DNA of 64,000 nucleotides from the NCBI GenBank assembly GCA_963811605.1, contig CAWESA010000003.1, forward strand, positions 62,001-126,000, read 5' to 3'. Source of the DNA: CAVQLX01 sp963811605 (GTDB taxonomy: Bacteria > Desulfobacterota > Binatia > DP-6). The notes under the pieces were generated by a model. The model ran no database searches and was not told where the DNA came from. It was given only the letters and a program-made list of their open reading frames with translations. This document shows positions 54,480 to 64,000 of the stretch, in pieces (positions within the stretch are counted from its first letter, which is position 1; each line of letters starts with the position of its first letter). Position numbers and translations under genes: made by a program.

Positions 54480-56196
54480 ATCTCGATGCGATGCGTGTCG
54501 CCGTCGCCACGGAGAGGACGCGGTACCGGTGCCCGCCCAGGGGAGCCATCGTTCGAAGCGCCGACGCGTCGATCTCGAGGTCGATCGGGCGGCCGCCGAC
54601 CCGACGCGGTAGGCCGACGGACCGAGACGGCGCACCTCGAGCGGTAGGCGTTGCCTCGGGCCCGGAGCTCGGCGGAGGCCGATCTCCTGCCGGACCGCCG
54701 GCCGGCCTCGCGCTGCCGAGGTCAGGAACTGCGCCGCTCGACCGCGGCCTCGGCCTCGTAGGCGTCGATCGCAGCCGGGAGAAGAGCCACGTCGGCGCGT
54801 GGGCGCGGCAGAAGGACGAGCTCTGCGCTCAGCCGTCGAGCCAGCCCGAGTCGTACTCGCCGCGGCGACCTCGGGGCGATGGAGGAGCCCGAGAAGGAAG
54901 GCTCGGTCGTCGCACCACCACGAATCACCACGGCGTCTCGGCCAGAGCACGGCGCAAGCGAGCGAGCGCCTCGTCGCGATCGCGACCGAGGCGACGAGCT
55001 CGGCGACCGTCGCGTCGAACTGCGGCGAGACCGCGTCGCCCTCGGCGAGGCCGGGATCGATGCGGATCCCCGGACCGCCGGCAGGCGGAGCAGCTCGACC
55101 AGTCCCGGCGCCGGAGCGAAGCCGCGTCCGGATATTCCGCGCTCACGCGGACCCGATCGCATGCCCGCACGCAGGGGCGGGTCGCCCCCGAGACGACGCC
55201 GAGCGCCAGGCGGAGCTGCAACTTCACCAGATCGAGCCCGCTGGTCCACTCGGTCACCGGATGCTCCACCTGCAGGCGCGCGCTCATCTCGAGGAAGAAG
55301 GCGATCCGGCTGCGCTCGTCGCAGAGGAACGCGACGGTGCCGGCGCCCTGGTAGCCGGCGACTGCACGAGCCGGAGGGCCGCGGCCCGCAGCGTCGCGTC
55401 TCGGCGGTCGAGAGCGCCGGCGAAGGAGCCTCCTCGAGCACGTTCGATGGCGGCGTTGGAGGGTGCAGTCGGTCACGCCGAGGGGCCAGACGACTCCGTG
55501 CTGGTCGGCGACGATGTGCACCTCGACGTGGCGCGCGCCGGGGAACCAGCGCTCGAGAAAGACGCCTGCCGTCGCCGAACGCTTCGACGCCGCCGCGGCC
55601 GCTCGCTCGAAGGCCGCGAGCTGCTCGGCGCGGCGTCGCCTCGCGGATGCCCCGCCCGCCACCGGCCGCGGTCGCGATCACGACGCGGAAAGCCGATCGC
55701 GCGCGCCTTCGCGAGCGCGTCGACCGAGGAGTGGACGAGGTCCCACTCCAGGACGCGACCGGCACGCCGGCCCGCTCGGCGAGCGGCTTGGCGGCGAGCT
55801 TGTCGCCGAGGAGCCGCATCACGGCCGGGCGCCGCTCGACGAAGAGCACCCCGAGGCGTGGGCAGAGCTCGGCGAACGCTGGCTGCTCGGCGGCGAAGCC
55901 CCAGCCGACCCAGGCGGCGTCGGCCCGCGAGACGCGCAGGGCATGCCCGCGAGGCTGGAGATCGTCGTAGGCGCGTGGCGGGACCCCGGGCCGTCGACGA
56001 ACGCGGGGCCCGAGGACGACCGACTCGTCGGCCTCGCGCACGAACATCGCGTGACGATCCGGCTCGGTGAAGAGCGCGATCGTGGCGGATGCGCGCGGTC
56101 CCCTCCTCGCGGGGGAGCTCGCGAACCGCGTGGATCAGCCGCATCGCGGCTTCGCCGCGGTCGACGATCGCGAGACGGCCGACTGCGAGCTCCCAC
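54480..56196 (-). CDS. Single-chain acyl-CoA carboxylase: biotin carboxylase part (several frame breaks)
   Basis: The N-terminal biotin carboxylase region is readable only by hopping frames. Pieces in order are RLAIVDRGEAAMRLIHAVRE, ALFTEPDRHAMFVREADESV, AWVGWGFAAEQPAFAELCPR, VMRLLGDKLAAKPLAERAGV, ATAAGGGRGIR (ATP-grasp Gly-rich loop), RWFPGARHVEVHIVADQHGV, RLQVEHPVTEWTSGLDLVKL, then DRAFLLGLLHRPEV and the linker to the biotin carrier. It carboxylates biotin with ATP and bicarbonate. At least six frame changes occur in 1.7 kb. The start is uncertain, near GTG 56196, about 15 bases downstream of the megasynthase stop, so the two are in one operon. Confidence 0.7.
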
Positions 56197-56211
56197 CCCG
56201 GTCCGCCTTGC

Positions 56212-57310
56212 TCAGCAGGCCGCCGCCCGCAGCGGAGCCAGGGAGCCGCATCGTCGGGGAGAGGCTGCCGGGCAGCGCGACGGTCCGGTATCCCGCCATG
56301 CGAACGAAGACCGGACCCTGTGTCGTCGACGACGCAGGCGTCGAAGGCGCTCTCGCCGGCGAGCCGAGTGACGACCGCGTAGAGCCGCCCCTTCGCGCGC
56401 GCCGGGTCGGCCAAACACGGCGACCGAGTCGATGGCTTGGGGTAGCCCGAGACGAGCGGTGTCGGACGATCTCGCGCGAGTCCGGCGGTCTGGAAGCAGA
56501 GCTCGATCAGACGCGGCGCCATCCGCAGAGGCGCCTCCTCCGGCACGTGGTTCGGCGGAAGATCCGCCGCGAGCCGGGAGGCAACGACCGTGCGATCGCC
56601 GTCGGTCCAGACTCCGTCGAGGACCTGGTAGGCCGGGCCGTGGAAGTAGATCGCGTAGAGGGTCTGCGCGGGGCCGATACCCGGCGGCGTCGCCGGGACG
56701 GCGAAGGAGAGCTTCTCGACGGGCGGCGCGCCCGCGCCCGAGGTGCACGCGCGCCGCGAAGTGCCGCGTGATCTGCGGCTCGGCCTGCGAGGGAAGGACG
56801 CGCACGCCGTGCAGCACGGGGGGGCAGACGCGCACAGATCCTCGCCTCGGGATGGAGAAGCGCGCCGAGATCCGCAGCGTGCGCGGGCGGTCACGATAGA
56901 ACTTGAACGGGGCGAGGAAGTCGGACGTCGACAGAGCGGCGATCCACGCGGTCGCGCGGCCAGAGTACGGTCGCGACCTCGGCGAACGCCTCGATCCCCA
57001 TCACGCCCGGAAGGACCGCGGCGTCGTCGATCCGATGGTCGTGCAGGAACGGCTGTCGTACGGGATCGAGCTCCGTCTCTACCACGAGCCCGTCCTCGAT
57101 CGTCACGCCGACGACGCGACCGAGCATCGGGGCCGCCGCCCTTGACCTTCACGCGCTCGATGTCGAGCCCGCCGCTCTCGTCGCGCTCGGCGAGCGAGAA
57201 TCCCGAGCCGCTCCGCCACCACCACCTCACCGCGCCGCTGGCCGCCGGTGAGCTCGCGCCGCACCATCGCCACGCCCGCCGCGGGCGGCAGCATGTCGAT
57301 GCCGGCGCGC
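56212..57310 (-). CDS. Megasynthase, C-terminal dehydratase (DH) part
   Basis: End of the PfaA-like megasynthase. One frame holds FLHDHRIDDAAVLPGVMGIE followed by AFAEVATVLWP: the hot-dog dehydratase motif H-x-x-x-G/D-x-x-x-x-P with the catalytic His. A second holds QTLYAIYFHGPAYQVLDGVW, the second half of a double hot-dog PKS dehydratase. Similarity then runs to LIELCFQTAGL and about 56300. The likely stop is TGA at 56212 (frame ending LRAAAC). Several frame breaks separate the pieces. DH would remove water from the 3-hydroxyacyl-ACP made by the ketoreductase. Confidence 0.65.
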
Positions 57311-58840
57311 GTCCATCATCACCGGGATGGAGCCGCGTGCCGCCATGCCGATGCCGGCCCATGCCGTCCAGTCGATGACGATCCCGCGCGTCTCCGGCCG
57401 CAGGGGTGGCGAAGCGCCGAGGTCGTCTTGCAGAGGAGGTCGTTCGAGGCGCTGCCATCAGTCTGGCCACCGTCCAAGCGTCCCGCAATCGAGCTGAAGG
57501 CGACGACGGCGCCGAGCGGCAGGTCGCCGACGGCGTGCATGAGGTTGAACCAGCCGTCGCACTTGACGTCGAGGACACGGTCGAACTCGGCGGGCGGCTT
57601 CTGGGCCACGAGGTGGCTCACCTCGATGCCGGCCGCATGGAGCAGGACGTCGATGCGGCCGTGCCGCTGCCGGATCCCGGCCATCACCTCTGCGACGGCA
57701 GCCGGATCGGTGAGGTCCACCGCGTGATACTGTGCGGCTCCGCCTGCCGTGCGGACTGCGCGCAGCGCCTGCAACGCCGCTTGCGCGCGCTCGAGGGCGG
57801 CCAGCTCGCGCTCGACGAGGATCGGCGTGGGCCGCTCGCCCTGCGCCCGCAGGCGCTCGGCAAGGTCGCGCTTCAAGCCGTCGCGATCGCCCGCGAGCCG
57901 TGCGACGTCGGGGTCGTCCTCGCTCGGTTCGGGGACTCGATCGAGAAGGTGGAAGGTGCCGCCCGAGGCTGCAGCCAGGTCGCCGATGATGGCCGAGACG
58001 ATCCCGCCCGCGGCGCCGGTCACGAGGAACACCGTGTCCGGGCCGAGGGCGAGGCCGGGCTGGCCGTCGGCGGCCGGCGCCGAGACCAGTCCCGCCGTCC
58101 AGCGCAGCCCGCCGGCGTGACCGACCTCCACCGCGCCGGGATCGGCGAGGGTCTCGGCCACGAGCACGTCGGCGACCTCGGCGGGCTTGCGGGTGGCCTC
58201 GAAATCGACGGCCTTGACCAGCACCGCACGTTCGCGACGGTACGCCTTCACGAGCCCCGTCACCGCGCCGCCCATTGGCCCCGGGACGTCGGTCTCATCG
58301 TAGCCGTGCCGACCGCCGAGCCGCGTCGCCGCGACGAGGAAGCGGCCGCCGTCCTCCATGCGGCCGTCGAGGACGCGCAGCACGGCGTGCAGGAGCTTCG
58401 CGCGCACCCGCAGCGCCTCGCGCCAGGCGGCGAGATCCATCTCGTCCAGCTCGGGGTCGCGGTCGAGCGCCGGGAGCCAGTAGACGCCCTGGATCGGCCC
58501 GTCAGCGAGCCAACCCTGGAGGCGCTCCTCGAGCACCGCCGCGGCCGGCGCGTCGTCCACGACGAGCGCCGTGGCACCCGCCTTCGCGAGGCGCTTCACC
58601 AGCGCCTTGGCCACGCCGCCCCGGTCGGCCATGACGAGCACGCGGCTGCCCTTCGCCACTGTCACGCCGGTCGGCTTCCAGAGTTCGAGGGGAGGACGGA
58701 GCACTGCGACGGGCACGCGCCGCGGCACGCGCTCCGCGGCATCGAGGCCGGCCTCCTGCGGAGCTGTCGCCCCGACGGCGGCTTCCGGTGCGCGTGCGGA
58801 CGGTGCGGGCACCGCGTTGCACGAGGGCGCCGCTCGTGCA
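57311..58840 (-). CDS. Megasynthase, ketoreductase (KR) part
   Basis: The longest clean stretch of the megasynthase. The structural half (RVLVMADRGGVAKALVKRLA, IQGVYWLPALDRDPELDEMD) is followed by the catalytic half: DTVFLVTGAAGGIVSAIIGD for NADPH, AAQYHAVDLTDPAAVAEVMA, IDVLLHAAGIEVSHLVAQKP and AVVAFSSIAGRLDGGQTDGS. After a frame break near 57440 it continues as GIVIDWTAWAGIGMAARGSI. The family normally has Q-T-D-Y-S-A-A-N-D here, while this sequence has Gly at the Tyr position. If real, the KR would be impaired; if an error, it is ordinary. It should reduce 3-ketoacyl-ACP. Confidence 0.78.
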
Positions 58841-59500
58841 CGAACCGGATCACGTCCGCCAGCGTCGGGAAGTCGCGCAGCTTGAGCTTGTCGTCGCGCG
58901 GGATGGCGTAGACCTGCCGCACCGCCGCGAAGGTCTCGGCCTGCTTGACGGTGTCCACGCCGAGGTCGGCCTCGAGGTCGAGGTCCAGCGCGAGCATGTC
59001 GGCCGGGTAGCCGGTCTTCTCCGCGACGATGCCGAGCACGCGCTCCCGCACCTCGTCGTCGGCCGAGGCGGCTTCCACCGTGTCCGGTGCCGCGGGCGTC
59101 GGCGCCGCCGGGGCGGCGGGGGCGCTGGTCCCCGCCGGAGCACCCCCGGCCGCCAGATCGGGCCGGCGCTGGTACACGAGCCCGATGACGTGCGCCAGCG
59201 TCGGGAAGTCGCGCAGCTTGAGCTTGTCCTCGCGCGCGATGCCGTAGGCCTGCCGCACCGCCGCGAAGGTCTCGGCCTGCTTGACGGTATCCACGCCGAG
59301 GTCGGCCTCGAGGTCGAGGTCGAGTGCGAGCATGTCGGGCCGGTAGCCCGTCTTCTGGCCACGATCGCGAGGACACACTGCTCCACCGCGTCGCCGGCGG
59401 CAGGGGTCGGCGCCACTGCCGCTGGGGTTGTCGGCGTGACCGCCAGTGGCACCGCCGGTGGTATTGCCTTGGCCTCCGGCCGCGCCGTCGCGGCGACGGG
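58841..59500 (-). CDS. Megasynthase, tandem acyl carrier protein (ACP) part
   Basis: Two near-identical carrier domains of about 75 residues each. Both have LDLDLEADLGVDTVKQAETF, with Thr in D-T-V where Ser normally carries phosphopantetheine, followed by FAAVRQ and LKLRDFPTLA. They are separated by an Ala/Pro linker (PAAPAAPTPAAPDTVEAAS). The LGVDTVKQAE form differs from the LGIDSIKRVE of PUFA synthases. Which residue is modified is not certain from the motif and merits checking. Tandem carriers usually raise throughput of iterative synthases. A frame break lies near 59360 in the first domain. Confidence 0.78.
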
Positions 59501-61090
59501 CTCGGCGTGCGCGGCGCCGTGATGGTCCTTGGCGCGCAGCGTGCGCGCGACGACTTCGAGCTCCGGGTCCTGCTCGCCGCTCATGCGCGCGAGCCACTCG
59601 CCACGTCGCCTGGCTGGTGATTCGGTACGCGTACCCCAGCTCGTCCGGCGCAGGGCGGGTGGGGCTGGCGGGCGGCGTGCGGCGCAGCAGTACCATGCTG
59701 ATCTGCGAGCCGAAGCCCGCCCCGAGCCGCAGCGCCCACTCGATGTCGTGGAAGCCGCCGGGCGAGAGGTGCAGCGGGCCCAGCTCCGGGTCGACCTCCT
59801 TGAAGTTCGCTACCGGCGGGACGAGCCGGTTTCGAGCGCCTTGACGGCAACCACGTCCTCGATCCCGACCCCCATCGGGTGCCCGGTGAATCCCTTCGTG
59901 TTCGCCACCACGATCCGCTCCGCGGCGCTCCCGAATACCCGACGCAGCGCGTGCACCTCTGCCGCCGCGCTCCCTCCGCGCGCGGGCGTGTACGTCTCGT
60001 GCGAGACAAACACGAGCTGCGGGGCCATCGTCGCGCGCAGGACGCCCGTGCGCGCCTCGGCACGAGCGACGACGTCCTCCATGATCTGGCCGATGTGCTC
60101 GACGTCGAGCCGCGTGCCATGGAACGCGCTGTTCGCCGTGACGGTGGCCACGACCTCGCAGATCGGCTGGAGGCCGCGCTCGCGGGCGGCGTCGGGATGC
60201 TCGACGACGATCGCCGCCGCCCCCATGCCGAGGATCATGCCATGCCGGCGCCGGTCGAACGGCAGCGCGGCTTCCTCGATGACGTCGTCGGTGGCGGCAG
60301 CGCCGGTCGACAGGAAGCCTGCGCCGAACCATTCGAGCAGGTGGTCGCTGGTCACGTCGTCGGCGGCGACGACCACGACCCGCCGGCAGCGCCCGGTGTG
60401 GATCCAGTCCTCCGCCAGCGCAAGGGCCTGCGTGGTGCTGGCGCACGCAGAGTTCACCTGCGTGTTCGGGCCCCGCGCGCCGATCAGCTCCGCGAACTGC
60501 GAGTGGCCCATGGCGAGCACGCGGAACAGGAACCGTCGGTCGAACGCATGGGGCTGACGCGCGAGCGCCGTCCGGCAGTCGTGAATCAACCGGTCCACCT
60601 CGGCCGCGAGCACGTCGTGGCCGGCGGCCGACCCGTCGAGGCGGAGGCGCAGCCCGTCCAGCAGCGCGAGCTGCTCGCGCTGCGAGCGGTCCGCCCAGTA
60701 GGCGGCCAGGTCGGTCGCGAAGGCGTCGTAGCCCGGGAACGCCGACGCGAAGATCACGCCCGTCTCGTCGCGGAGCAGCTCGGGCAGCTCGAAGCGCTCG
60801 GGCAGGCGCGTGCCCTTGGTGGTGGTGCGGTAGCGCATGACGAGCGGAATGCCCGCGTCGCGCAGGGCGTCGATGCCGGCCCCGATGGCGAGCTGCGTCG
60901 CGCGATCGAGCGCACCGAGGCGATCCGCCGGAATGCCGAATTCGGCTCCGAGGTCGAAGACGTGGCCGCGGGCGGCGAGCTTGAGCACGTCGCTCTCGCT
61001 CTCGATCGACTCGAAGCGCCCGCCGTCGTCGCTCTTCACCAGTCGCGTGATGTGTTTGTCGAGGATGGCGCGGCGGAGGTGTGCGGGATG
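59501..61090 (-). CDS. Megasynthase, second ketosynthase (KS2) part
   Basis: A second ketosynthase-like domain, read in one frame from about 61080 to 59815: RLVKSDDGGRFESIESESDV, TGVIFASAFPGYDAFATDLA, the nucleophile region NTQVNSACASTTQALALAED, VVVVAADDVTSDHLLEWFGA and GMILGMGAAAIVVEH. Where the first His of the triad is expected it has VSHETYTPARGGSAAAEVHA, and then ANTKGFTGHPMGVGIED with the second His. After a break near 59815 it ends VANFKEVDPELGPLHLSPGG and ISMVLLRR. The Cys and both His regions are present but the first is unusual (H-E-T-Y-T). It may be a chain-length-type or specialised condensing domain. Confidence 0.75.
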
Positions 61091-62468
61091 ACGTCGATCA
61101 GCTGCTCCCCGTTGAGCAGCCGGCCGACGTTGTCGTCGTCGAAGATGCGTTCCGTGCCGGGCAGCCCGAGCGCTGCGCCGGTGATGACGACCGGGGCCTG
61201 CGACGGCGCCGGTGCGCCACCGAAAGCGAGACCAGCCGCGCGCTCGAAGAACTCGAACGCGGGCCGTCCGAGCGCACGCTCGCGATCGGGCTCGGCGGCA
61301 CCCGGAGCCGGTGTCGGCGACGCCACCATCGGATATGCTGGCCGGTGAGGTGGCGATGCAGCTCGGGTCACGCCGGGAGCCGGCGTCGGGGAGGCGGCGC
61401 GGCCCAGCCCGAGCCCGGCGGCGTAGAGCCCGCACAGCGCGTGGTTGACCGCGACCAGGTCGGGCACCTTCGGGTGGTTCGTGTACAGCGAAACGACGTC
61501 GGGCCGGCTGCCGAGGACGTCGTCGGCGAAGGCCTGCAGGGCCCTCTTCGGTCCGACCTCGACGAAGACGCGCGCCCCGGCGGCGTAGAGCGTCTCGAGC
61601 CCCTTCACGAACTGCACCGGCGAGGCGACCTGCCGGCCGAGGATGTCGACCATCTCGGCCGCTGCCCCGGGTCCCATGGGGTAGAACCGCCGCTCACGTT
61701 CGCGACGACCGGCAGCGCCGGCGACTGGAGCCGGAGACGCGCGAGGACGCGGCGGAACGGCTCGCTCGCCGGGGCCACGATGCGGGTGTGGAAGGCGTGG
61801 CTCACCGGCAGGGGAACGGCGGAATACCCGGCGGCTTCTACCGCGGCCACGGCGCGCTCGACAGCGGCCGTCGCGCCGCCGATCACGCATTGCTTCGTGC
61901 TGTTGATGTTCGCGATGACGACGTAGCCCTCGGCGCCGGCGAGGACGGACTCGACCTCGACGAGGGGCGCCAAGACGGCCGCCATGGCGCCGCAGTCCTC
62001 GAGCGTGAGGCTCGCCATCTCCCGCCCGCGCGCACTCACGGCTTCCAGCGCGTCCTCGAAGGGGAGCGCGCCCGCGGCCACCAGCGCGCCGTACTCGCCG
62101 AGGCTGTGCCCCATGACCATGTCGGGGACGAGGCCGTATGCTCCCAGCAGGCGGGTGAGCGCGATGTCGGCCGCCAGGACCGCGGGCTGCGTGATCGCCG
62201 TCTGCTTGAGCGCTTCCTCGGCCCGGGTGATCGTGTCCGCGTCGTCGGGGACGAACAGGTAGTCGGTGAGCGGGCATTCGAGGAGCGGCGTCATCACCCG
62301 ATCGGCGAGCGCGAAGGTGTCGGCGACGATCGGCTCGGCGGCACGGAGCGCCTTCAGCATGTTCACGTACTGCGAGCCCTGCCCGGTGTAGAGGAAGGCG
62401 ACCTTGGCTGCCGCGCCGTGGCCGCGGAAGACGCCCTGGGCGCGGAGCGCCTTCCATGCGCCGGGCAC
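61091..62468 (-). CDS. Megasynthase, acyltransferase (AT) part
   Basis: Malonyl-type acyltransferase: KVAFLYTGQGSQYVNMLKAL, LKQTAITQPAVLAADIALTR, the nucleophile DMVMGHSLGEYGALVAAGAL (G-H-S-L-G), then CVIGGATAAVERAVAAVEAA and VSHAFHTRIVAP with the catalytic His. After a frame break near 61690 it finishes as GRQVASPVQFVKGLETLYAA, then VFVEVGPKRALQAFADDVLG. A Pro/Ala linker (AASPTPAPGVTRAAS) leads to KS2. The A-F-H motif after S-H suggests malonyl rather than methylmalonyl selectivity, consistent with the adjacent carboxylase supplying malonyl-CoA. Confidence 0.82.
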
Positions 62469-64000
62469 GTCGGCGCCAGGGCCTCCAGCGCCTTCGTGCC
62501 GCGCGCGGCCAGCTCGGCGGCGTCGCCGTAGTCGATCGCGATGCGCTCGGGTTGCAGGAGAGCGGCCTCCTCGGGCGGCGCAGGTGCGGGCGCGCGCCCG
62601 GCCGCTGCCTCGGCGGCGACGGCGCGCAGGCGATCGGCCAGCGCAGCGACCGACGGGGCGCCGACGACGAGCGCTCCCCGCCGCGGAGCCTTCAGCGTCG
62701 CGGCCTCCGCCGTGGCTGGGGAAGGCCGGCGCTGACGACCCGGTCGCGACGGCGCCCGCCGTCGAGCCGCCCGGGCACGAACTCCTCCATCACGGCGTGG
62801 AAATTGGTGCCGCCGAACCCAAAGGCGCTGACGCCGGCGCGGCGGATGGCACCTGCCGGGATGTGCCACGGCCGCCGCCCGGTGTTGACACGGAAGGGCG
62901 AGGCCGCGAAATCGATGTTCGGGTTGGGCCGTCGCAGTTGAGGCTCGGCGGCAGGAGCTTGTGGTGCAGCGCGAGCGCGGTCTTCAGGAGGCCCGCGGCA
63001 CCGGCGGCGGCCTTCAGATGGCCGATGTTCGACTTGACGGAGCCGAGCCCGATCGTGCCGGGCGCGGCGCCGGCGGCGCCGAACACGTCCGTCAGGCTCT
63101 GGACCTCGACGACATCGCCGACGCGCGTCGAGGTGCCATGCCCCTCGACTAGGTTGCGGTCGTCGGATCGAGGCCCGTGTTGCTCCAGGCACGCTCGATG
63201 GCGAGTCGCTGGCCGACCGGGTTCGGCGCGGTGATGCCTTTGCCCTTACCGTCGCTCGAGCCGCCGATGCCGCGGATGACGGCGTAGATGCGGTCGCCGT
63301 CGCGCTCGGCGTCGGCGAGCCGCTTCAGCAGGAACATCGCCGCGCCCTCGCCCATGACGAAGCCGTCGGCGCCGTCGGCGTAGGGGCGCGTGCCGGTGGC
63401 GGACAGCGCACCGATCTTGCAGAACTTGGTGAACGAGGACGCGCCCATGTTGCGGTCGATGCCGCCCGCGACGACGGCGTCGTATTCGCCCTCGATGAGG
63501 CCCTCGGCGGCAGCGCTGATCGCCGCCAGTGCCGAGGCGCAGGCGGCATCGACGACGTAGTTGGGCCCGCGGAAATTGAAGAGGTTGGCGATCCGCCCAG
63601 CGAGGCAGTTGCCGAGCTCGCCCGGCATCGTGTCCTCGGTGATCTCGGGAAGACGGTGTGCGACGCCTGCGCGTAGCTCGCGCAGGACGGCCTCTCGCAC
63701 CCCGCCGGGCAGCGCCTCGAAGCTCGGCGCCTTTGCGAGCTCGTCAACGAACTCCGGGAACTGGATGCGCAACGTGGTGAGGTAGTGCTTCTCGCCCGCC
63801 ATGGCGTTGCCGAGCACGACCGCGGTCCGTTCGGGGTCGAGGCCGTGTTCGGGGTGGGCGAGGTCGTCGAGCGCCTGGCGTGTGCAGGCGATGGCCCACT
63901 TCTGCCCCTCGTCCATCGCGTCGCTGACCCGGGGCGGGATGGGCAGCTTCCAGGCGACCGGGTTCCACGGCGCCTCGCGGACCCAGGCGCCGATTTTCGA
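62469..64000 (-). CDS. Megasynthase, first ketosynthase (KS1) part, runs off the window
   Basis: Coding is open to the window edge. From 64000 the frame reads VAWKLPIPPRVSDAMDEGQK, RTAVVLGNAMAGEKHYLTTL, the nucleophile region YVVDAACASALAAISAAAEG, GADGFVMGEGAAMFLLKRLA and KGKGITAPNPVGQRLAIERA. After breaks near 63155 and 62925 it continues with VEGHGTSTRVGDVVEVQSLT, GSVKSNIGHLKAAAGAAGLL and AGVSAFGFGGTNFHAVMEEF. The Cys-His-His triad is complete. This is a PfaA-type iterative ketosynthase. A linker of helical, Ala-rich sequence (about 62469-62740) joins it to the AT. Any N-terminal domain lies outside the window. Confidence 0.82.

Overview
The window is GC-rich (clearly above 60% by eye) bacterial chromosomal DNA. 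It has no rRNA, tRNA, CRISPR array, phage module or complete insertion sequence that I could find. Its style is that of an environmental deltaproteobacterium-like lineage, most plausibly Candidatus Binatota/Binatia. The pointers are secreted proteins with Thr/Ser linkers ending in TTTTTLP followed by a helical C-terminal domain, several SUMF1/FGE-like secreted paralogues, thrombospondin type 3 repeats, and Cys-rich EGF-like secreted proteins. The lineage is inferred from protein style only; no phylogenetic marker is present.

Layout. 0-4.7 kb: FGE-like paralogues and gene remnants (FGE, Ig-like, DUF2283-like, cyclase-associated ATPase) around an AHH-type nuclease-like gene and an unknown gene. 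4.7-7.1 kb: Dyp-type peroxidase, VOC protein and AraC regulator. 7.6-24 kb: secreted-protein region, with two paralogues of an unrecognised N-terminal domain (one carrying thrombospondin type 3 repeats), a CHxPPG-type small protein, beta-helix proteins, a Thr-linker protein, a 1,263-residue carbohydrate-binding/beta-helix protein, a membrane-bound class III cyclase, and two frameshift-riddled secreted proteins. A near-identical direct duplication of about 330 bp, carrying the C-terminal end of a berberine-bridge-type oxidase, lies at 18.5-19.2 kb. 24-31 kb: integral membrane protein, HTTM protein, IS110 remnant, GST, PPOX flavoprotein, TlpA-like lipoprotein, truncated DASS permease, a toxin-antitoxin pair and a cupin dioxygenase. 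31-37 kb: DNRLRE/collagen-like protein, secreted alpha/beta-hydrolase and ferritin-like protein.

37-64 kb: nearly everything except GAPDH is on the minus strand, and the content turns to carbon storage and lipid metabolism. It encodes a wax-ester synthase/DGAT fused to two CBS domains, a trehalose synthase-type GT4, a dihydroorotate-dehydrogenase-like protein translationally coupled to pyruvate:ferredoxin oxidoreductase, GAPDH, and alpha-glucan phosphorylase. The glucan phosphorylase is coupled by 4-base overlaps to a phosphopantetheinyl transferase and a single-chain multidomain acyl-CoA carboxylase. Immediately upstream is a PfaA-like megasynthase with order KS-AT-KS-ACP-ACP-KR-DH that runs off the right edge. 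Together these could take glycogen or trehalose through triose phosphate and pyruvate to acetyl-CoA, malonyl-CoA, a secondary lipid and neutral-lipid storage. The chain is inferred from gene content and overlaps, not demonstrated.

Sequence quality. Several long genes (21.1-23.9 kb, 51.6-52.3 kb, 54.5-64 kb, and one point near 36.2 kb) keep clear family similarity but change frame many times, while 37-50.6 kb has none. The simplest reading is patchy indel errors in the assembly, with real pseudogenisation as the alternative. Frame boundaries there are approximate.
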